From assembly GCA_964613215.1 (NCBI GenBank), contig CAZTHK010000003.1:62001-126000 (forward strand): DNA of 64,000 bases, written 5' to 3'. The position numbers and the translations under genes are program-made. Positions 51,631 to 61,328 of the stretch are shown in pieces (the stretch's first letter is position 1; each line of letters opens with the position of its first letter). The stretch is from CAZTHK01 sp964613215 (GTDB lineage: Bacteria > Krumholzibacteriota > Krumholzibacteriia > Krumholzibacteriales > CAZTHK01). Under the pieces are notes generated by a model that saw only the letters and a list, made by a program, of their open reading frames with translations, did no database searches and had not been told where the DNA came from.

Positions 51631-52233
51631 TTGATAAGTAACTTTATGAATAAGCCTGGAAAAGCAATAAACCAGAAGAGATCCGTTATAATTGCAGCTG
51701 TTCTTGCTGTAGTTCTGTGGGTGGCTCTTTTTTCATGTGATGGAGAAGAGGGCAAGGGGAATTATCTCAGTGCCGACCATACTCCCGATCAGGTTTTCGA
51801 GAATTTCCGGATTACCGAGAGTGATTCGGGGGTAACCAAGTGGATTCTGGAGGCTCCCCTGGCCAGGGTGTATAACGACAGAAAGCTGCTGGTTACCGAA
51901 AACCCCACCATAGATTTTTATAATAAACAGGGAGAGAGAACCTCTGTGCTTAATGCCGACAAGGGGGAGATAAATCAGGAGACCCACGATTTTACTACCC
52001 TGGGCAATGTAGTGGTTACCTCCAGGGAGGGTTACACCCTGGAGACGGAGACCCTGATCTGGCTCAGGGAGAGGGGTAAGATCCATACCGATGATTTTGT
52101 CAAATTTACCAGGGATGACGATATACTCACCGGTTATGGATTTGTAAGTGATCCCTCCCTCAAGAAGTGGGAGATTAAGAGGGAAGTGGAGGTTTTGCTG
52201 AAGAGTGAAGAGGAGATAGTGGATGAGGAATAA
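51631..52233 (+). CDS. lptC: LptC-like LPS export protein
   Basis: 200 residues from TTG 51631, seven bases after AAGAGGG. One N-terminal membrane helix (about 20-36) is followed by LptC-type beta-jellyroll strands: DQVFENFRITESDSGVTKW, LEAPLARVY, VLNADKGEIN, TTLGNVVVTS, LETETLIW and LTGYGF. LptC joins the inner-membrane exporter LptB2FG to the periplasmic bridge protein LptA. The usual lptA gene between lptC and lptB is missing here. The stop is 13 bases before lptB. Confidence 0.85.
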   Translation: MISNFMNKPGKAINQKRSVIIAAVLAVVLWVALFSCDGEEGKGNYLSADHTPDQVFENFRITESDSGVTKWILEAPLARVYNDRKLLVTENPTIDFYNKQGERTSVLNADKGEINQETHDFTTLGNVVVTSREGYTLETETLIWLRERGKIHTDDFVKFTRDDDILTGYGFVSDPSLKKWEIKREVEVLLKSEEEIVDEE

Positions 52234-52246
52234 GGTAAGGTGAAGA

Positions 52247-53020
52247 TTGAACAACCAGATGGAAAATAAGTCCGGGCAGAACCAGGCTGGAGTTCCGGCG
52301 GAAGGTCTCAGCAGTAAAGGGTTGGTGAAGGTCTATGGAAAGAGGAGAGTGGTGGATGAGGTCTCCATCAATGTGAGGAGGGGGGAGGTAGTTGGATTAC
52401 TGGGGCCTAACGGGGCCGGAAAAACCACCTGCTTTTATCTCCTGGTGGGTATGATCCAGCCGGAGGAGGGAGATGTTTTTCTGGATGGAGAGAATATATC
52501 CCGGCTCCCCATGTACATCCGGGCCAGAAAGGGAATAGGTTATCTGCCTCAGGAGGCCTCGGTTTTCAGAAAGATGACCGTGGAGGAGAATCTCCTCTCC
52601 ATTCTGGAAACTACCGGTATGAATAAGCGGGAACGAAAGGAAAGATTGTCCGATCTGCTCCATGAGTTGAATATAGAGCATCTGAGGGAAAATCCGGGGT
52701 ATCAACTTTCCGGGGGAGAGAGAAGGAGGGTGGAGATAACCCGGTCACTGGTGACAGAACCATCCTTCATGTTGCTGGATGAACCTTTCGCGGGGATAGA
52801 TCCCATAGCGGTGGCAGATCTCCAGAGTATAGTGACCAAGCTGAGGGAAAGGGGATTGGGTGTGCTGATAACAGATCATAATGTAAGGGAAACGTTGTCA
52901 ATTACCGATAGATCGTATATCATGTATGAGGGGAGTATAAAGCGTTCCGGTACAGCGGATGAACTCGCTTCCGACCCGGAAATCAGAAAAATTTATCTCG
53001 GAGAAGCTTTTCGACTCTAA
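52247..53020 (+). CDS. lptB: LPS export ABC transporter ATPase
   Basis: 257 residues. Walker A GPNGAGKTTCFYLL, Q-loop YLPQEAS, signature LSGGERRR, Walker B FMLLDEPFAGIDP and H-loop ITDHNVRET. It drives LPS extraction from the inner membrane with LptF/LptG. TTG 52247 follows AAGGTAAGGTG. The lptC-lptB-rpoN order is common in diderm bacteria. Confidence 0.96.
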   Translation: MNNQMENKSGQNQAGVPAEGLSSKGLVKVYGKRRVVDEVSINVRRGEVVGLLGPNGAGKTTCFYLLVGMIQPEEGDVFLDGENISRLPMYIRARKGIGYLPQEASVFRKMTVEENLLSILETTGMNKRERKERLSDLLHELNIEHLRENPGYQLSGGERRRVEITRSLVTEPSFMLLDEPFAGIDPIAVADLQSIVTKLRERGLGVLITDHNVRETLSITDRSYIMYEGSIKRSGTADELASDPEIRKIYLGEAFRL

Positions 53021-53037
53021 AACAAGGTGGCTTGTTT

Positions 53038-54426
53038 ATGGAAATGAAGGTTAAATTAAGGCTGGGAATGCAACAGAAGCTGGTGATGACCCCCAGACTG
53101 CAACAGGCTTTAAAACTGCTTCAGATGCCTACCTTGAAGCTGCAGCAGGTGTTAAAACAGGAGATCCTGGAGAATCCTCTTCTGGAAGAAGCGGATGAAT
53201 TGGAAGAAGAGGAAATAGAAGAGGAAGAAGAGGAGGAGGAAGAGGAGGAAGATAATATAGACTGGGAAGATTACTTTGAGACCGGATTTAACATGGGGGG
53301 AGGATATGGAGAGGATGAGGAGAAGGAAGACTTTATGGAGAGAGTTCCGGTAGCCAGAGAATCATTCTCCGAGCATCTGATGTCCCAGCTCAGGCTTATC
53401 AGCGAGAATGAAGTGGTGAGAAAAATTGGTGAATATATAATCGGCAGCTTTGATGATTCGGGGTATCTGACCTGCACCGTGGAAGAGATAGCCAGGGCGG
53501 TGGGGGAGAAAGAGGAAAAGGTGGAGGAGATTCTGGAGAAAATCCAGAACTTCGATCCCTCCGGGGTTGGCGCCAGGGATCTCCGGGAATCCCTGCTGAT
53601 ACAGCTCAGAGCGAGAGAGATGGAGGATTCTCTGGCTGCCAGAATTGTCAGAGATTATTTTGAAGAGTTTAAGAAGAAGAAATATATGGATATCAGCAAA
53701 AAGCTGAAGGTACCGGTAAAGGAAGTTCAGGATATGGCCAAGGTAATAGGGGCACTTAATCCAAAACCGGGCCTGGAGATAATATCGGAAGGCCCCACCT
53801 ATGTCATCCCGGATCTGGTGGTAGAGAGGGTAGGTGAAAAGTATGTGGTCTATCTCAATGACCGGAATCTTCCCCGTCTCAGGATCAGTCAGTCATACCG
53901 GGACGAACTCGATCAGAATGCTTCCATCAGTCAGAAGACCAAGGAGTTTATAACCGGACGTTTGAAGAGCGCCAAGTGGTTGATTCAAACCATAGAACAG
54001 CGCAGGAGAACCATGATCAGGGTGATGGAGAGTATTGTGGAAGAACAGAGGGAGTTTTTCGAAAAGGGCGCAGCCTATCTCAAGCCCCTCACCCTTCAGC
54101 AGATAGCGGCCCAGATAGGAATGCACGAGTCTACGGTAAGCCGGGTTACCACCAATAAGTACGTTCAGACTCCCCGCGGTGTTTTCGAATTGAAATACTT
54201 CTTCAGCTCCAGGCTGAATACCCGTTCCGGCGAGGAGGTATCCGCCAGGAGTGCTAAATTAAAGATAAGGGAGATTATTAAGAACGAGGACAGCAAAAAA
54301 CCCTTGAGTGATCAGAAGATCGCAGATATTCTGAAAGATGAAGGTTTGATCATAGCGAGGAGAACAGTTGCCAAATACAGGGAGCAGCTTGGAATCCTTC
54401 CCGCCAGGCACAGAAAGAAGTATTAA
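53038..54426 (+). CDS. rpoN: RNA polymerase sigma-54 factor
   Basis: 462 residues from ATG 53038 after AGGTGG. Region I (LGMQQKLVMTPRLQQALKLLQMP) contacts activators; an acidic region II (about residues 55-77, nearly all Glu/Asp) follows; then the core-binding region, helix-turn-helix LQQIAAQIGMHESTVSRVTTNK and the RpoN box ARRTVAKYREQLGI. It reads -24/-12 promoters and needs NtrC-type activators such as that at 32311. Sits after lptB. Confidence 0.96.
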   Translation: MEMKVKLRLGMQQKLVMTPRLQQALKLLQMPTLKLQQVLKQEILENPLLEEADELEEEEIEEEEEEEEEEEDNIDWEDYFETGFNMGGGYGEDEEKEDFMERVPVARESFSEHLMSQLRLISENEVVRKIGEYIIGSFDDSGYLTCTVEEIARAVGEKEEKVEEILEKIQNFDPSGVGARDLRESLLIQLRAREMEDSLAARIVRDYFEEFKKKKYMDISKKLKVPVKEVQDMAKVIGALNPKPGLEIISEGPTYVIPDLVVERVGEKYVVYLNDRNLPRLRISQSYRDELDQNASISQKTKEFITGRLKSAKWLIQTIEQRRRTMIRVMESIVEEQREFFEKGAAYLKPLTLQQIAAQIGMHESTVSRVTTNKYVQTPRGVFELKYFFSSRLNTRSGEEVSARSAKLKIREIIKNEDSKKPLSDQKIADILKDEGLIIARRTVAKYREQLGILPARHRKKY

Positions 54427-54611
54427 ACGGGCCTTCAGACCGGAATGGGATCTCTATATAGACCGGTGAAGATGCAGGCTCGCCGGTGAAACTTCAGGGG
54501 GCAACATAAATTTTGTCTAAATGGTTGTCCGATTCGAAAGTATATATTAAAATAATAGTGAGAGTGTTTCTTGCTCGTGAAAAATATAAACGGCAGGGTA
54601 AGAGACAGTAG

Positions 54612-55517
54612 ATGATACATTCAAACAGGATTCACGGATCGAAGAAACTCCCCCCCTGGCTGAGAAGACGAATCCCACTGCTCAGCGAGTGCGGCGAAAT
54701 AGAAACTGCGGTGAGAAAACATAACCTTCACACCATCTGCAGGGAGGCTCTATGTCCCAATAGAGCCGAATGCTATTCCCGAGGAAAAGTGACCTTTATG
54801 ATACTGGGTGATATATGCACCCGCAACTGTCGTTTCTGTTCGGTTGGAAAGGGAAATCCCCTGCCGCCAACAGTATCGGAACCGGGAGATATCGCCATGG
54901 CGGCAGAAGAGTTGGATCTCAATTATGTAGTGGTCACTTCGGTAACCAGGGATGATCTGGAAGACGGCGGGGCAGGCCATTACGCCGAAGTGATCAGGGA
55001 ATTGAAAAACCTGGATCCAGCTCCGGTAGTGGAGGTATTGATACCCGATTTCAGGGGGAGAGCCGAATCTCTGCACACCGTACTCTCCGCCGGTCCGGAT
55101 ATACTGTCTCACAACATGGAGACGGTGAAAAATCTTTACCCGCGGGTGCGGGTGGGAGCTGATTACCAACGGTCTGTTTCAGTATTGAAACAATCCAGGC
55201 AACAGGATAAGGAGGTGATTACTAAATCGTCTTTTATGGTCGGATTGGGAGAAACCAGGGAGCAACTTCGTGAGGGCATGCAGGATCTCCGGAAGGTGGA
55301 TTGCGATTCTCTGGCGGTGGGCCAGTATCTCAGACCGGGAAAGGATCAATTGCCGGTTAAGCGATACTACCATCCGGATGAATTTTCCGGGATCGGGCGG
55401 GAGGCTCTGGAGATGGGTTTTTCGGAGGTTTCGGCAGGCCCTCTGGTTCGATCTTCCTATCACGAGGTTAATCCCTTGAATATCCCGGGAAGGAAGAGTG
55501 CCCGGAAAAACCTATGA
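54612..55517 (+). CDS. lipA: Lipoyl synthase
   Basis: 301 residues. Two cluster motifs: C43-x4-C48-x5-C54 (auxiliary cluster, CREALCPNRAEC) and C69-x3-C73-x2-C76 (radical SAM, CTRNCRFC). The C-terminal RSSYH provides the Ser ligand of the auxiliary cluster. It inserts two sulfurs into octanoyl chains of lipoyl-dependent enzymes. No lipB is present in the window. Ribosome site weak (GGGTAAGAG). Confidence 0.96.
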   Translation: MIHSNRIHGSKKLPPWLRRRIPLLSECGEIETAVRKHNLHTICREALCPNRAECYSRGKVTFMILGDICTRNCRFCSVGKGNPLPPTVSEPGDIAMAAEELDLNYVVVTSVTRDDLEDGGAGHYAEVIRELKNLDPAPVVEVLIPDFRGRAESLHTVLSAGPDILSHNMETVKNLYPRVRVGADYQRSVSVLKQSRQQDKEVITKSSFMVGLGETREQLREGMQDLRKVDCDSLAVGQYLRPGKDQLPVKRYYHPDEFSGIGREALEMGFSEVSAGPLVRSSYHEVNPLNIPGRKSARKNL

Positions 55518-55535
55518 TGTCAGGAGGAATGTGAC

Positions 55536-56081
55536 ATGAGGATGACTACTACCGCAAGGCATTTCGAAGCAAGTGATGAACTGGTTGAACATTCCAGAAA
55601 GAAAATGAGAAAACTCAAGCGTTATTTTAACGATATTATCAATGTTGATCTGGTTATGTCGGTAGAGAAAATCAGACATATTGCTGAAGTTACCGTTCAT
55701 GTAAACGGGCATGATTTTGTTGCTAAGGAAGAAAGTGATAATATGTACAAGTCCGTGGACAAAACTGCCAAGGACCTGGAGAGACAGATCAAGAAATTCA
55801 AGAGAAAAATGATATCCAATCATCAGAATGCCAGAAATGGAGGTAGTTTCAAAATGCCTTCAGAAAAAGTCTTTGATTCCAAATCGGTGGGCAGGAATGG
55901 CCCTCTTGACTTAATCGAGAGTGTACCTCATAACATTCCGGAATATTTCATTGACGAAGCTATTATATTAATGGAAGAGAAAGGAAAAGGGTTTATAATA
56001 TTTAAAAACAAGGAGTCGGGAAATCTGGATGTGGCATACCGGAGGGACGACGGAAATTACGGGGTAGTTGGCCTTGACTGA
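55536..56081 (+). CDS. hpf: Ribosome hibernation promoting factor, long form
   Basis: 181 residues. The N-terminal RaiA/HPF domain (1-97) binds the decoding centre of idle ribosomes; the C-terminal domain (about 125-181, IPEYFIDEAIILMEEKGKGFIIFKNKESGN, split here around residue 155) dimerises ribosomes into 100S particles. The long form does this alone. GGAGG lies eleven bases upstream of ATG 55536. It is next to rpoN-lipA, in the usual rpoN-hpf-hprK order. Confidence 0.93.
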   Translation: MRMTTTARHFEASDELVEHSRKKMRKLKRYFNDIINVDLVMSVEKIRHIAEVTVHVNGHDFVAKEESDNMYKSVDKTAKDLERQIKKFKRKMISNHQNARNGGSFKMPSEKVFDSKSVGRNGPLDLIESVPHNIPEYFIDEAIILMEEKGKGFIIFKNKESGNLDVAYRRDDGNYGVVGLD

Positions 56082-56198
56082 CAGTCCGGATTAACGGTTG
56101 ACCGGAAGGTTCGATTCGGCCGGACGGATTTATATACGAGTTAATGGTAACTCCGGATGATAAATTCTGGATGCTAATGTAGAGGGTGAAATAAGCTT

Positions 56199-56236
56199 TC
56201 CACTGAAGTACCCGAGGTTCGGCCGCAGTTTTTTTA
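56199..56236 (+). terminator. Weak terminator after hpf
   Basis: A small stem CCGA / TCGG (56212-56222), possibly extended by CTG / CAG, is followed by seven T (56229-56235). It would separate hpf from hprK. Confidence 0.4.
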
Positions 56237-56360
56237 TTTCTGCCCTGAATAACCTTGAAACATCTCTGTCAGATATTAATAATAGTTGTTTATGACAATT
56301 ATGGGAGCAAGACTGAGAATAATTATGATTTCTGATATTGTTTCTGGCCAGGAGGGATAA

Positions 56361-57329
56361 TTGGATAATAAATACAGCGTGGAAGATTTTTACAAAAACA
56401 CTTATCAGGAATTTGATCTGGAGGTTTTAACTTCCGGTCTCAAGAGCCCCATTCCTGTAACAGTTCCTGATATCCACCGTCCTTCATTCGTACTAACCGG
56501 CTTCATGGAAAATTATCTCAGTGAAAGGGTGCAGATTCTGGGGGAGACGGAGTTGCTCTATCTGAAATCACTTTCCAAGGGTGCAGTCAAGGAGTCTCTG
56601 GAGAAAGTTTTTTCCCGCCCCCTCTGTTGTATTATTATCACCAAGGGACTGGAGCCTCCGGAGGGTTTGATCTCCATGGCCAATCAGAAGGGCATACCCA
56701 TTCTCAGAACCCCCATGTCAACTACCCCCTTTATTCACGAGTTGACCAGTCACCTGGAGGATATCTTCTCTCCCAGAACACAGGTGCATGGGTCCCTGGT
56801 GGATGTTTACGGAGTGGGATTGCTGTTTATGGGAAGGAGTGGAATAGGCAAGAGTGAAATTGCCCTGGATCTGGTGGAGAGGGGCCACCGGCTGGTGGCC
56901 GACGATACCGTAGAGCTGAAGAGGACCAAACAGGTGGTAATAGGGAGGGGTAAGGAGCATCTCCGGCATTTCATGGAGATAAGAGGAATCGGGGTAGTCA
57001 ATGTTATGGATATCTTCGGAATAAGGGCGGTAAGGATTCAGAAGCGGATAGAAGTGATAGTAATGTTGAGAGAATGGGATCCCAAAAAGGATTGGGAAAG
57101 GGTGGGGCTGGATGAGGAGTATTCCGAAATACTGGGAGTAAAGGTAAGGCAGTTGAATATCCCCATTTATCCGGGTAAGAACATTACCGTAATATCAGAG
57201 GCAATTGCCCTTAACCATATGTTGAAAGTATACGGAATTGACGGGGCCAGACAGCTGGACAGGAAACTGGTCGATCTGATGGAGAGTGATAAGAAGACCA
57301 GAAGATACCTTAAATCCGATACGGAATAA
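56361..57329 (+). CDS. hprK: HPr kinase/phosphorylase
   Basis: 322 residues. N-terminal domain (1-130); catalytic His143 (VHGSLVDVYG), Walker A GRSGIGKS (Lys164), Asp181-Asp182 in LVADDTVE, and the capping motif EIRGIGVVNVMDIFG. It phosphorylates HPr on Ser46 and removes that phosphate, linking PTS state to carbon control. TTG 56361 follows GGAGGG. The HPr gene with a conserved Ser46 lies in the same unit. Confidence 0.95.
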   Translation: MDNKYSVEDFYKNTYQEFDLEVLTSGLKSPIPVTVPDIHRPSFVLTGFMENYLSERVQILGETELLYLKSLSKGAVKESLEKVFSRPLCCIIITKGLEPPEGLISMANQKGIPILRTPMSTTPFIHELTSHLEDIFSPRTQVHGSLVDVYGVGLLFMGRSGIGKSEIALDLVERGHRLVADDTVELKRTKQVVIGRGKEHLRHFMEIRGIGVVNVMDIFGIRAVRIQKRIEVIVMLREWDPKKDWERVGLDEEYSEILGVKVRQLNIPIYPGKNITVISEAIALNHMLKVYGIDGARQLDRKLVDLMESDKKTRRYLKSDTE

Positions 57330-57331
57330 AT

Positions 57332-57730
57332 ATGAATGAATCCAAAAGTGTAATCGGCATAATAGTTACTCACGGAGATCTGGGAAGGGAGCTTCTGGCT
57401 ACAGCCGGTTTGATTGTGGGGAATATCAGTGATTGCTATTATATCTCTGGTTCCAACCTGACCAACGAGAAGGTTATCGAGGAGATAATCAAACTGGCTG
57501 GAAGAGAGGGTGAGGGGGGAGTAGTGATGTTCGTGGATCATTTCGGGGGATCGTGTTGTACTGTTTGTATATCTGCAATGAGGGGCAGGGATAAAGCAAC
57601 TATTATAAGCGGGGCAAATCTACCTCTAATTCTTGATTTTATCAATAAGCGCGAGTCGATGGAGTATCATGAAATGATCGAACACCTTATCCAGAGGGGC
57701 AGGGAGAGTGTGAGGGTGATCGAGTGTTAG
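57332..57730 (+). CDS. PTS system mannose-type EIIA
   Basis: 132 residues. VIGIIVTHGDLGRELL holds the phosphorylated His14 of mannose-family EIIA. GGVVMFVDHFGGSCCT matches the second conserved stretch, normally VLVDLFGGSP; here the Pro is Cys. It takes phosphate from HPr and passes it to EIIB. It starts two bases after hprK. Confidence 0.92.
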   Translation: MNESKSVIGIIVTHGDLGRELLATAGLIVGNISDCYYISGSNLTNEKVIEEIIKLAGREGEGGVVMFVDHFGGSCCTVCISAMRGRDKATIISGANLPLILDFINKRESMEYHEMIEHLIQRGRESVRVIEC

Positions 57731-57791
57731 CACGGGGTGGTTATTCCGTCGGCCGTTACTCCGGCAGGTACAGAATAGCAGGCACAGAACT

Positions 57792-58265
57792 TTGATATCA
57801 CTATTCAGGATCGATGACAGGTTGATTCACGCCCAGGTTGTGATCGGTTGGGGAAGGGTGATAAATCCCCACCGGCTGGTGGTGATTAACGACCGGGTGG
57901 CTAATGATGAATTGAAGAGGAACCTTTATCTCTCCACTGTTCCTTCCCAATACAGGGTTTCCCTATTGACACTGGATGAAGGGGCGAATCAGCTGAAAGA
58001 GGGGGTATATGAAGGGGAAAAGGTTATAGTTCTGGTAAAAACCCCCCGCGATGTGGTAAAACTTTTAAACTCCGGAGTGTCCATCGGAGAGGTAAATGTT
58101 GGAGGTATGCACTATTCGGATGGAAAGAAAAAGATACTGGAGGATATATATCTGAGCGAAGAGGACCGGAAATGGCTGAGGGAGCTTATTGACAGGGGGG
58201 TAGAACTGGAAGTTCGTTCCCTGCCGGACAGCACCCCCGTAATCTTAACCAAGCAGGATGTTTAA
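57792..58265 (+). CDS. PTS system mannose/sorbose-type EIIB
   Basis: 157 residues. FRIDDRLIHAQVVIGWGR holds the active His13. TTG 57792. It would phosphorylate a sugar carried through the EIIC-EIID channel encoded downstream after the GH57 gene. The sugar cannot be told from sequence. Confidence 0.93.
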   Translation: MISLFRIDDRLIHAQVVIGWGRVINPHRLVVINDRVANDELKRNLYLSTVPSQYRVSLLTLDEGANQLKEGVYEGEKVIVLVKTPRDVVKLLNSGVSIGEVNVGGMHYSDGKKKILEDIYLSEEDRKWLRELIDRGVELEVRSLPDSTPVILTKQDV

Positions 58266-58334
58266 AGTCTTTCTCCTGGCTGAATTTGCGGTCTCCCCTT
58301 TGAAGGAGAAAACAAGGAAAGAAGAGATGATTCT

Positions 58335-60482
58335 ATGAGTGACAAGGTAACTTTCATACTGGGTATGCACAACCACCAGCCGGTGGGGAATTTCGAGCAT
58401 GTTATAGAGGAGGCATATAAGAAGGCTTACCTCCCTTTCCTGGAGGTAATGAAGGAACATCCGGCGGTCTCCTTCGCCCTTCATAACAGCGGGATACTGT
58501 GGGACTGGTTTATGGAAAAACATCCCAAGTATATGGAACTGCTCAAGGGGATGATAGACTCCGATCAGGTTGAGTTGATGTCGGGAGGGTACTATGAACC
58601 GATTCTCACAGTGATCCCGGAGAGGGACCGGCAGGGACAGCTTAAAATGATGAGACAATTCCTGCTGGATAAATTCAGGAAGGAACCGGCGGGATGCTGG
58701 TTAACCGAGAGGATATGGGATCCTCATCTGCCGGAGACCTTATACGATGCCGGTTTGAACTATGTGGTAGTGGATGATTCCCACTTCAAGAGTACCGGAT
58801 TTACCTCCGAAGAGATGAGGGGATACTTCTCCACCGAAGAAAACGGCAAGTTCATCAATGTTTTCCCCATCGACATGAAATTGAGATATCTTATACCTTT
58901 CCATCAGCCACAGGAGGCCATTGACTATTTTCACAAGATTGCAGAAGAGGATACCGGCAGTTCCAAAATAGTAGTACTGGCAGATGACGGGGAGAAGTTC
59001 GGCCTGTGGCCGGGGACCAACAATTTGTGTTACCGCCAGAAGTGGCTTCACAGGTTCTGCGAAGCTCTGGAGAAGAACAGCGAATGGTTGGAGATATCGA
59101 CATTCTCTGAGGTGCTGAATAAATTCAGAGCGGAGGGGATGGTCTATTTGCCCACCGCTTCCTACAATGAAATGATGGAGTGGGCCCTTCCCTTAAGGGC
59201 ACAGGAAAAGTACCAGGGGGCTAAGGAAACACTGGAGAATAATGGATTCGGGGAGGAAGCGGCGGAGCTTCTGAAGGGGGGATTGTGGCGCAATTTCATG
59301 GTTAAATATGAGGAAAGTAACTGGATGCACAAGAGAATGCTGCTGACCAGTGATATGGTGGAAGCCTGCAGGAGCGAGTCCGGGAAAGATGGTGGATTTG
59401 AGAACGCCCGGGACCATCTCTATCAGGCACAGTGTAATTGTGCATACTGGCATGGACTGTTTGGGGGGCTGTATCTTCCCCACCTGAGAAGTGCTATCTA
59501 TAAGAACCTCATCAGCGCCGAAGTCAAGGTCAAAGAGCATTTAAAAGAAAAACCCGCTGCAGTTCCGGGGGGAATTACAGATATGGATGGCGATGGTACC
59601 GGCGAAGTAATACTCACCGGTGATAATCTGAGAGCTTATGTCAAACTCAAGGGGGGAACATTACGTGAACTTGACCTGTTTGATCCACCATTCAACCTCA
59701 CCGACACTCTTACCAGAAGAAGGGAAATGTACCACAGAAATGTAGGTGAATCCGGGCAGGGGGGTGATATCGATGAGGCGGTCAGCATTCACAATGTAAA
59801 GAGGTCCAAGCAGAGTAATCTGGATAAGTTGTTGATCTACGACCAATATCCCAGGGCCTCCTTCATGGATCATTTTATTGACCGGTCGGTGAACTTGAAA
59901 TCCTTCTCCAGCTCGGATTACAGGGAATTGGGTGATTTTACAGACGGTGTTTACAGGGTGTGGGATGAGAAGGGGGAGGGAGATAGTATATCCCTGTGGA
60001 GGGATGGTGAGGTAGTCCGGGAGGGAGATAGCAGTAAGGTAAAGCTGTTCAAGAAGTATTCCCTGATGAAGGATAGATCAGCTATGAGTGTGGAGTACAG
60101 GGTGGTTGTGCTGGAAGGAAAGCTGGATTGTATGCTGGGAGTGGAGACGGTATTCTCATTCCTGGCGGGAGATGCCCCGGATAGATATTACCGTTTTCCC
60201 GGAAGAAAGGTAAACCATGTCCATCTGGCGTCCAGGGGGGAGGAGAAGGATGTAAAATCATTCTCCCTGGTGGATGAGTGGATGGACATATCGCTGGATT
60301 TTAGCCTTGACCCTCCGGCACGGTTATGGCGGTTTCCCCTGTTTACCGTATCAAATTCAGAAACAGGATTCGAAAAGGTGTATCAGGGATCGGTAATATC
60401 ACCGCTGTGGCATCTGAATCTTGGCCGGGGGGAAGAGTCTGTCTTCAGCGTGATTATAGAAGCAGGGCCGGCGAAAGAGTGA
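58335..60482 (+). CDS. GH57 4-alpha-glucanotransferase / alpha-amylase
   Basis: 715 residues. The GH57 barrel motifs are all present: HNHQP (residues 12-16), the nucleophile Glu125 (CWLTERIWDP) and the acid/base Asp217 (LADDGEKFGLWP). A helical domain (about 285-390) and a C-terminal beta domain (about 420-715, DUF1926-like) follow, as in the 4-alpha-glucanotransferase of Thermococcus. There is no signal peptide, so it acts on cytoplasmic glucan such as glycogen or maltodextrin. It sits between EIIB and EIIC of a PTS operon, an odd place. Confidence 0.9.
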   Translation: MSDKVTFILGMHNHQPVGNFEHVIEEAYKKAYLPFLEVMKEHPAVSFALHNSGILWDWFMEKHPKYMELLKGMIDSDQVELMSGGYYEPILTVIPERDRQGQLKMMRQFLLDKFRKEPAGCWLTERIWDPHLPETLYDAGLNYVVVDDSHFKSTGFTSEEMRGYFSTEENGKFINVFPIDMKLRYLIPFHQPQEAIDYFHKIAEEDTGSSKIVVLADDGEKFGLWPGTNNLCYRQKWLHRFCEALEKNSEWLEISTFSEVLNKFRAEGMVYLPTASYNEMMEWALPLRAQEKYQGAKETLENNGFGEEAAELLKGGLWRNFMVKYEESNWMHKRMLLTSDMVEACRSESGKDGGFENARDHLYQAQCNCAYWHGLFGGLYLPHLRSAIYKNLISAEVKVKEHLKEKPAAVPGGITDMDGDGTGEVILTGDNLRAYVKLKGGTLRELDLFDPPFNLTDTLTRRREMYHRNVGESGQGGDIDEAVSIHNVKRSKQSNLDKLLIYDQYPRASFMDHFIDRSVNLKSFSSSDYRELGDFTDGVYRVWDEKGEGDSISLWRDGEVVREGDSSKVKLFKKYSLMKDRSAMSVEYRVVVLEGKLDCMLGVETVFSFLAGDAPDRYYRFPGRKVNHVHLASRGEEKDVKSFSLVDEWMDISLDFSLDPPARLWRFPLFTVSNSETGFEKVYQGSVISPLWHLNLGRGEESVFSVIIEAGPAKE

Positions 60483-60623
60483 TACCTCCGGCGGGGGGAG
60501 CACAAAGGCGGTATTCAGGAGGAATATATTGGAATCCTGTACTTTAACAGATGCATACCGGTATAGAGGAGGGACCGGAAAGATTGAATTCAGAGGCAGG
60601 TTTTTCTTTTGGGGGATGTCCGG

Positions 60624-61328
60624 ATGATATCTTTGCTGGCCGTTTCACTGGTGGGAGGAGTGTTAATTGCCGAGGATAAGAGTTCCCTGGGGTTGATGCT
60701 GTCAGCTCCCATCTGCGCCGGTTATCTTGCCGGGCTGGTACTGGGCGATCCTGTACGGGGTTTTCTTGCCGGTGCGCTATTTCAGATGATCTTTATAGGC
60801 TATTCTCCTGTCCGGGGCGAGAAGCTGCTGAGTGTGAAGGCTGCCTCCATAGCGGGAGTGGCAATATACCTGCTGGGTTGCCGAAGTGCGGGGAATCACT
60901 CCTCGCTCCACCCCGATATTCTGTTAATATCAATTCTGCTGGGTGTGATGATTTCGGGAGTGGGCGACTTCTGTTATATCAGCCGGGAAAATGGCTTCTG
61001 GAGTATATCCGGTTCAATTGCCCGGAATGCTGTAAATGGTAAGATCAGGAGGGCATCATGGTTTCATAGGGCCGGAGTACTGATTGATTTCTTCTCCGGT
61101 TTTCTGTTTCTTATGGTAGTGGTGGGGGCAGGTCATATTCTGGTGATTCAGGCGGCTGGTTTTATAACTGACTATACCGGAGATATGATGGAAGGATTGA
61201 GAGCTCTGATTCCTTTTATAGCAGTTGCTGCATTGTTGCGATTACATATTTTTACCTCCAGGATAGTATGGTTTGCCTCCGGATTTGTTTTGACTCTGCT
61301 GGTGTTCACCGTAAGAGGATGGCTATGA
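60624..61328 (+). CDS. PTS system mannose/sorbose-type EIIC
   Basis: 234 residues from ATG 60624 after GGGGGAT; a TTG at 60609 is in frame. Six to eight membrane helices; GDPVRGFLAGALFQMIFIGYSPV recalls the GD-x3-G-x4-G-x3-Q-x5-G motif of the family. It forms the transport channel with EIID, whose gene overlaps its stop by four bases. Confidence 0.87.
   Translation: MISLLAVSLVGGVLIAEDKSSLGLMLSAPICAGYLAGLVLGDPVRGFLAGALFQMIFIGYSPVRGEKLLSVKAASIAGVAIYLLGCRSAGNHSSLHPDILLISILLGVMISGVGDFCYISRENGFWSISGSIARNAVNGKIRRASWFHRAGVLIDFFSGFLFLMVVVGAGHILVIQAAGFITDYTGDMMEGLRALIPFIAVAALLRLHIFTSRIVWFASGFVLTLLVFTVRGWL

Noticed and set aside
56105..56130. tRNA T-arm-like GGTTCGATTC
   Set aside because: No matching acceptor, D or anticodon arms around it.
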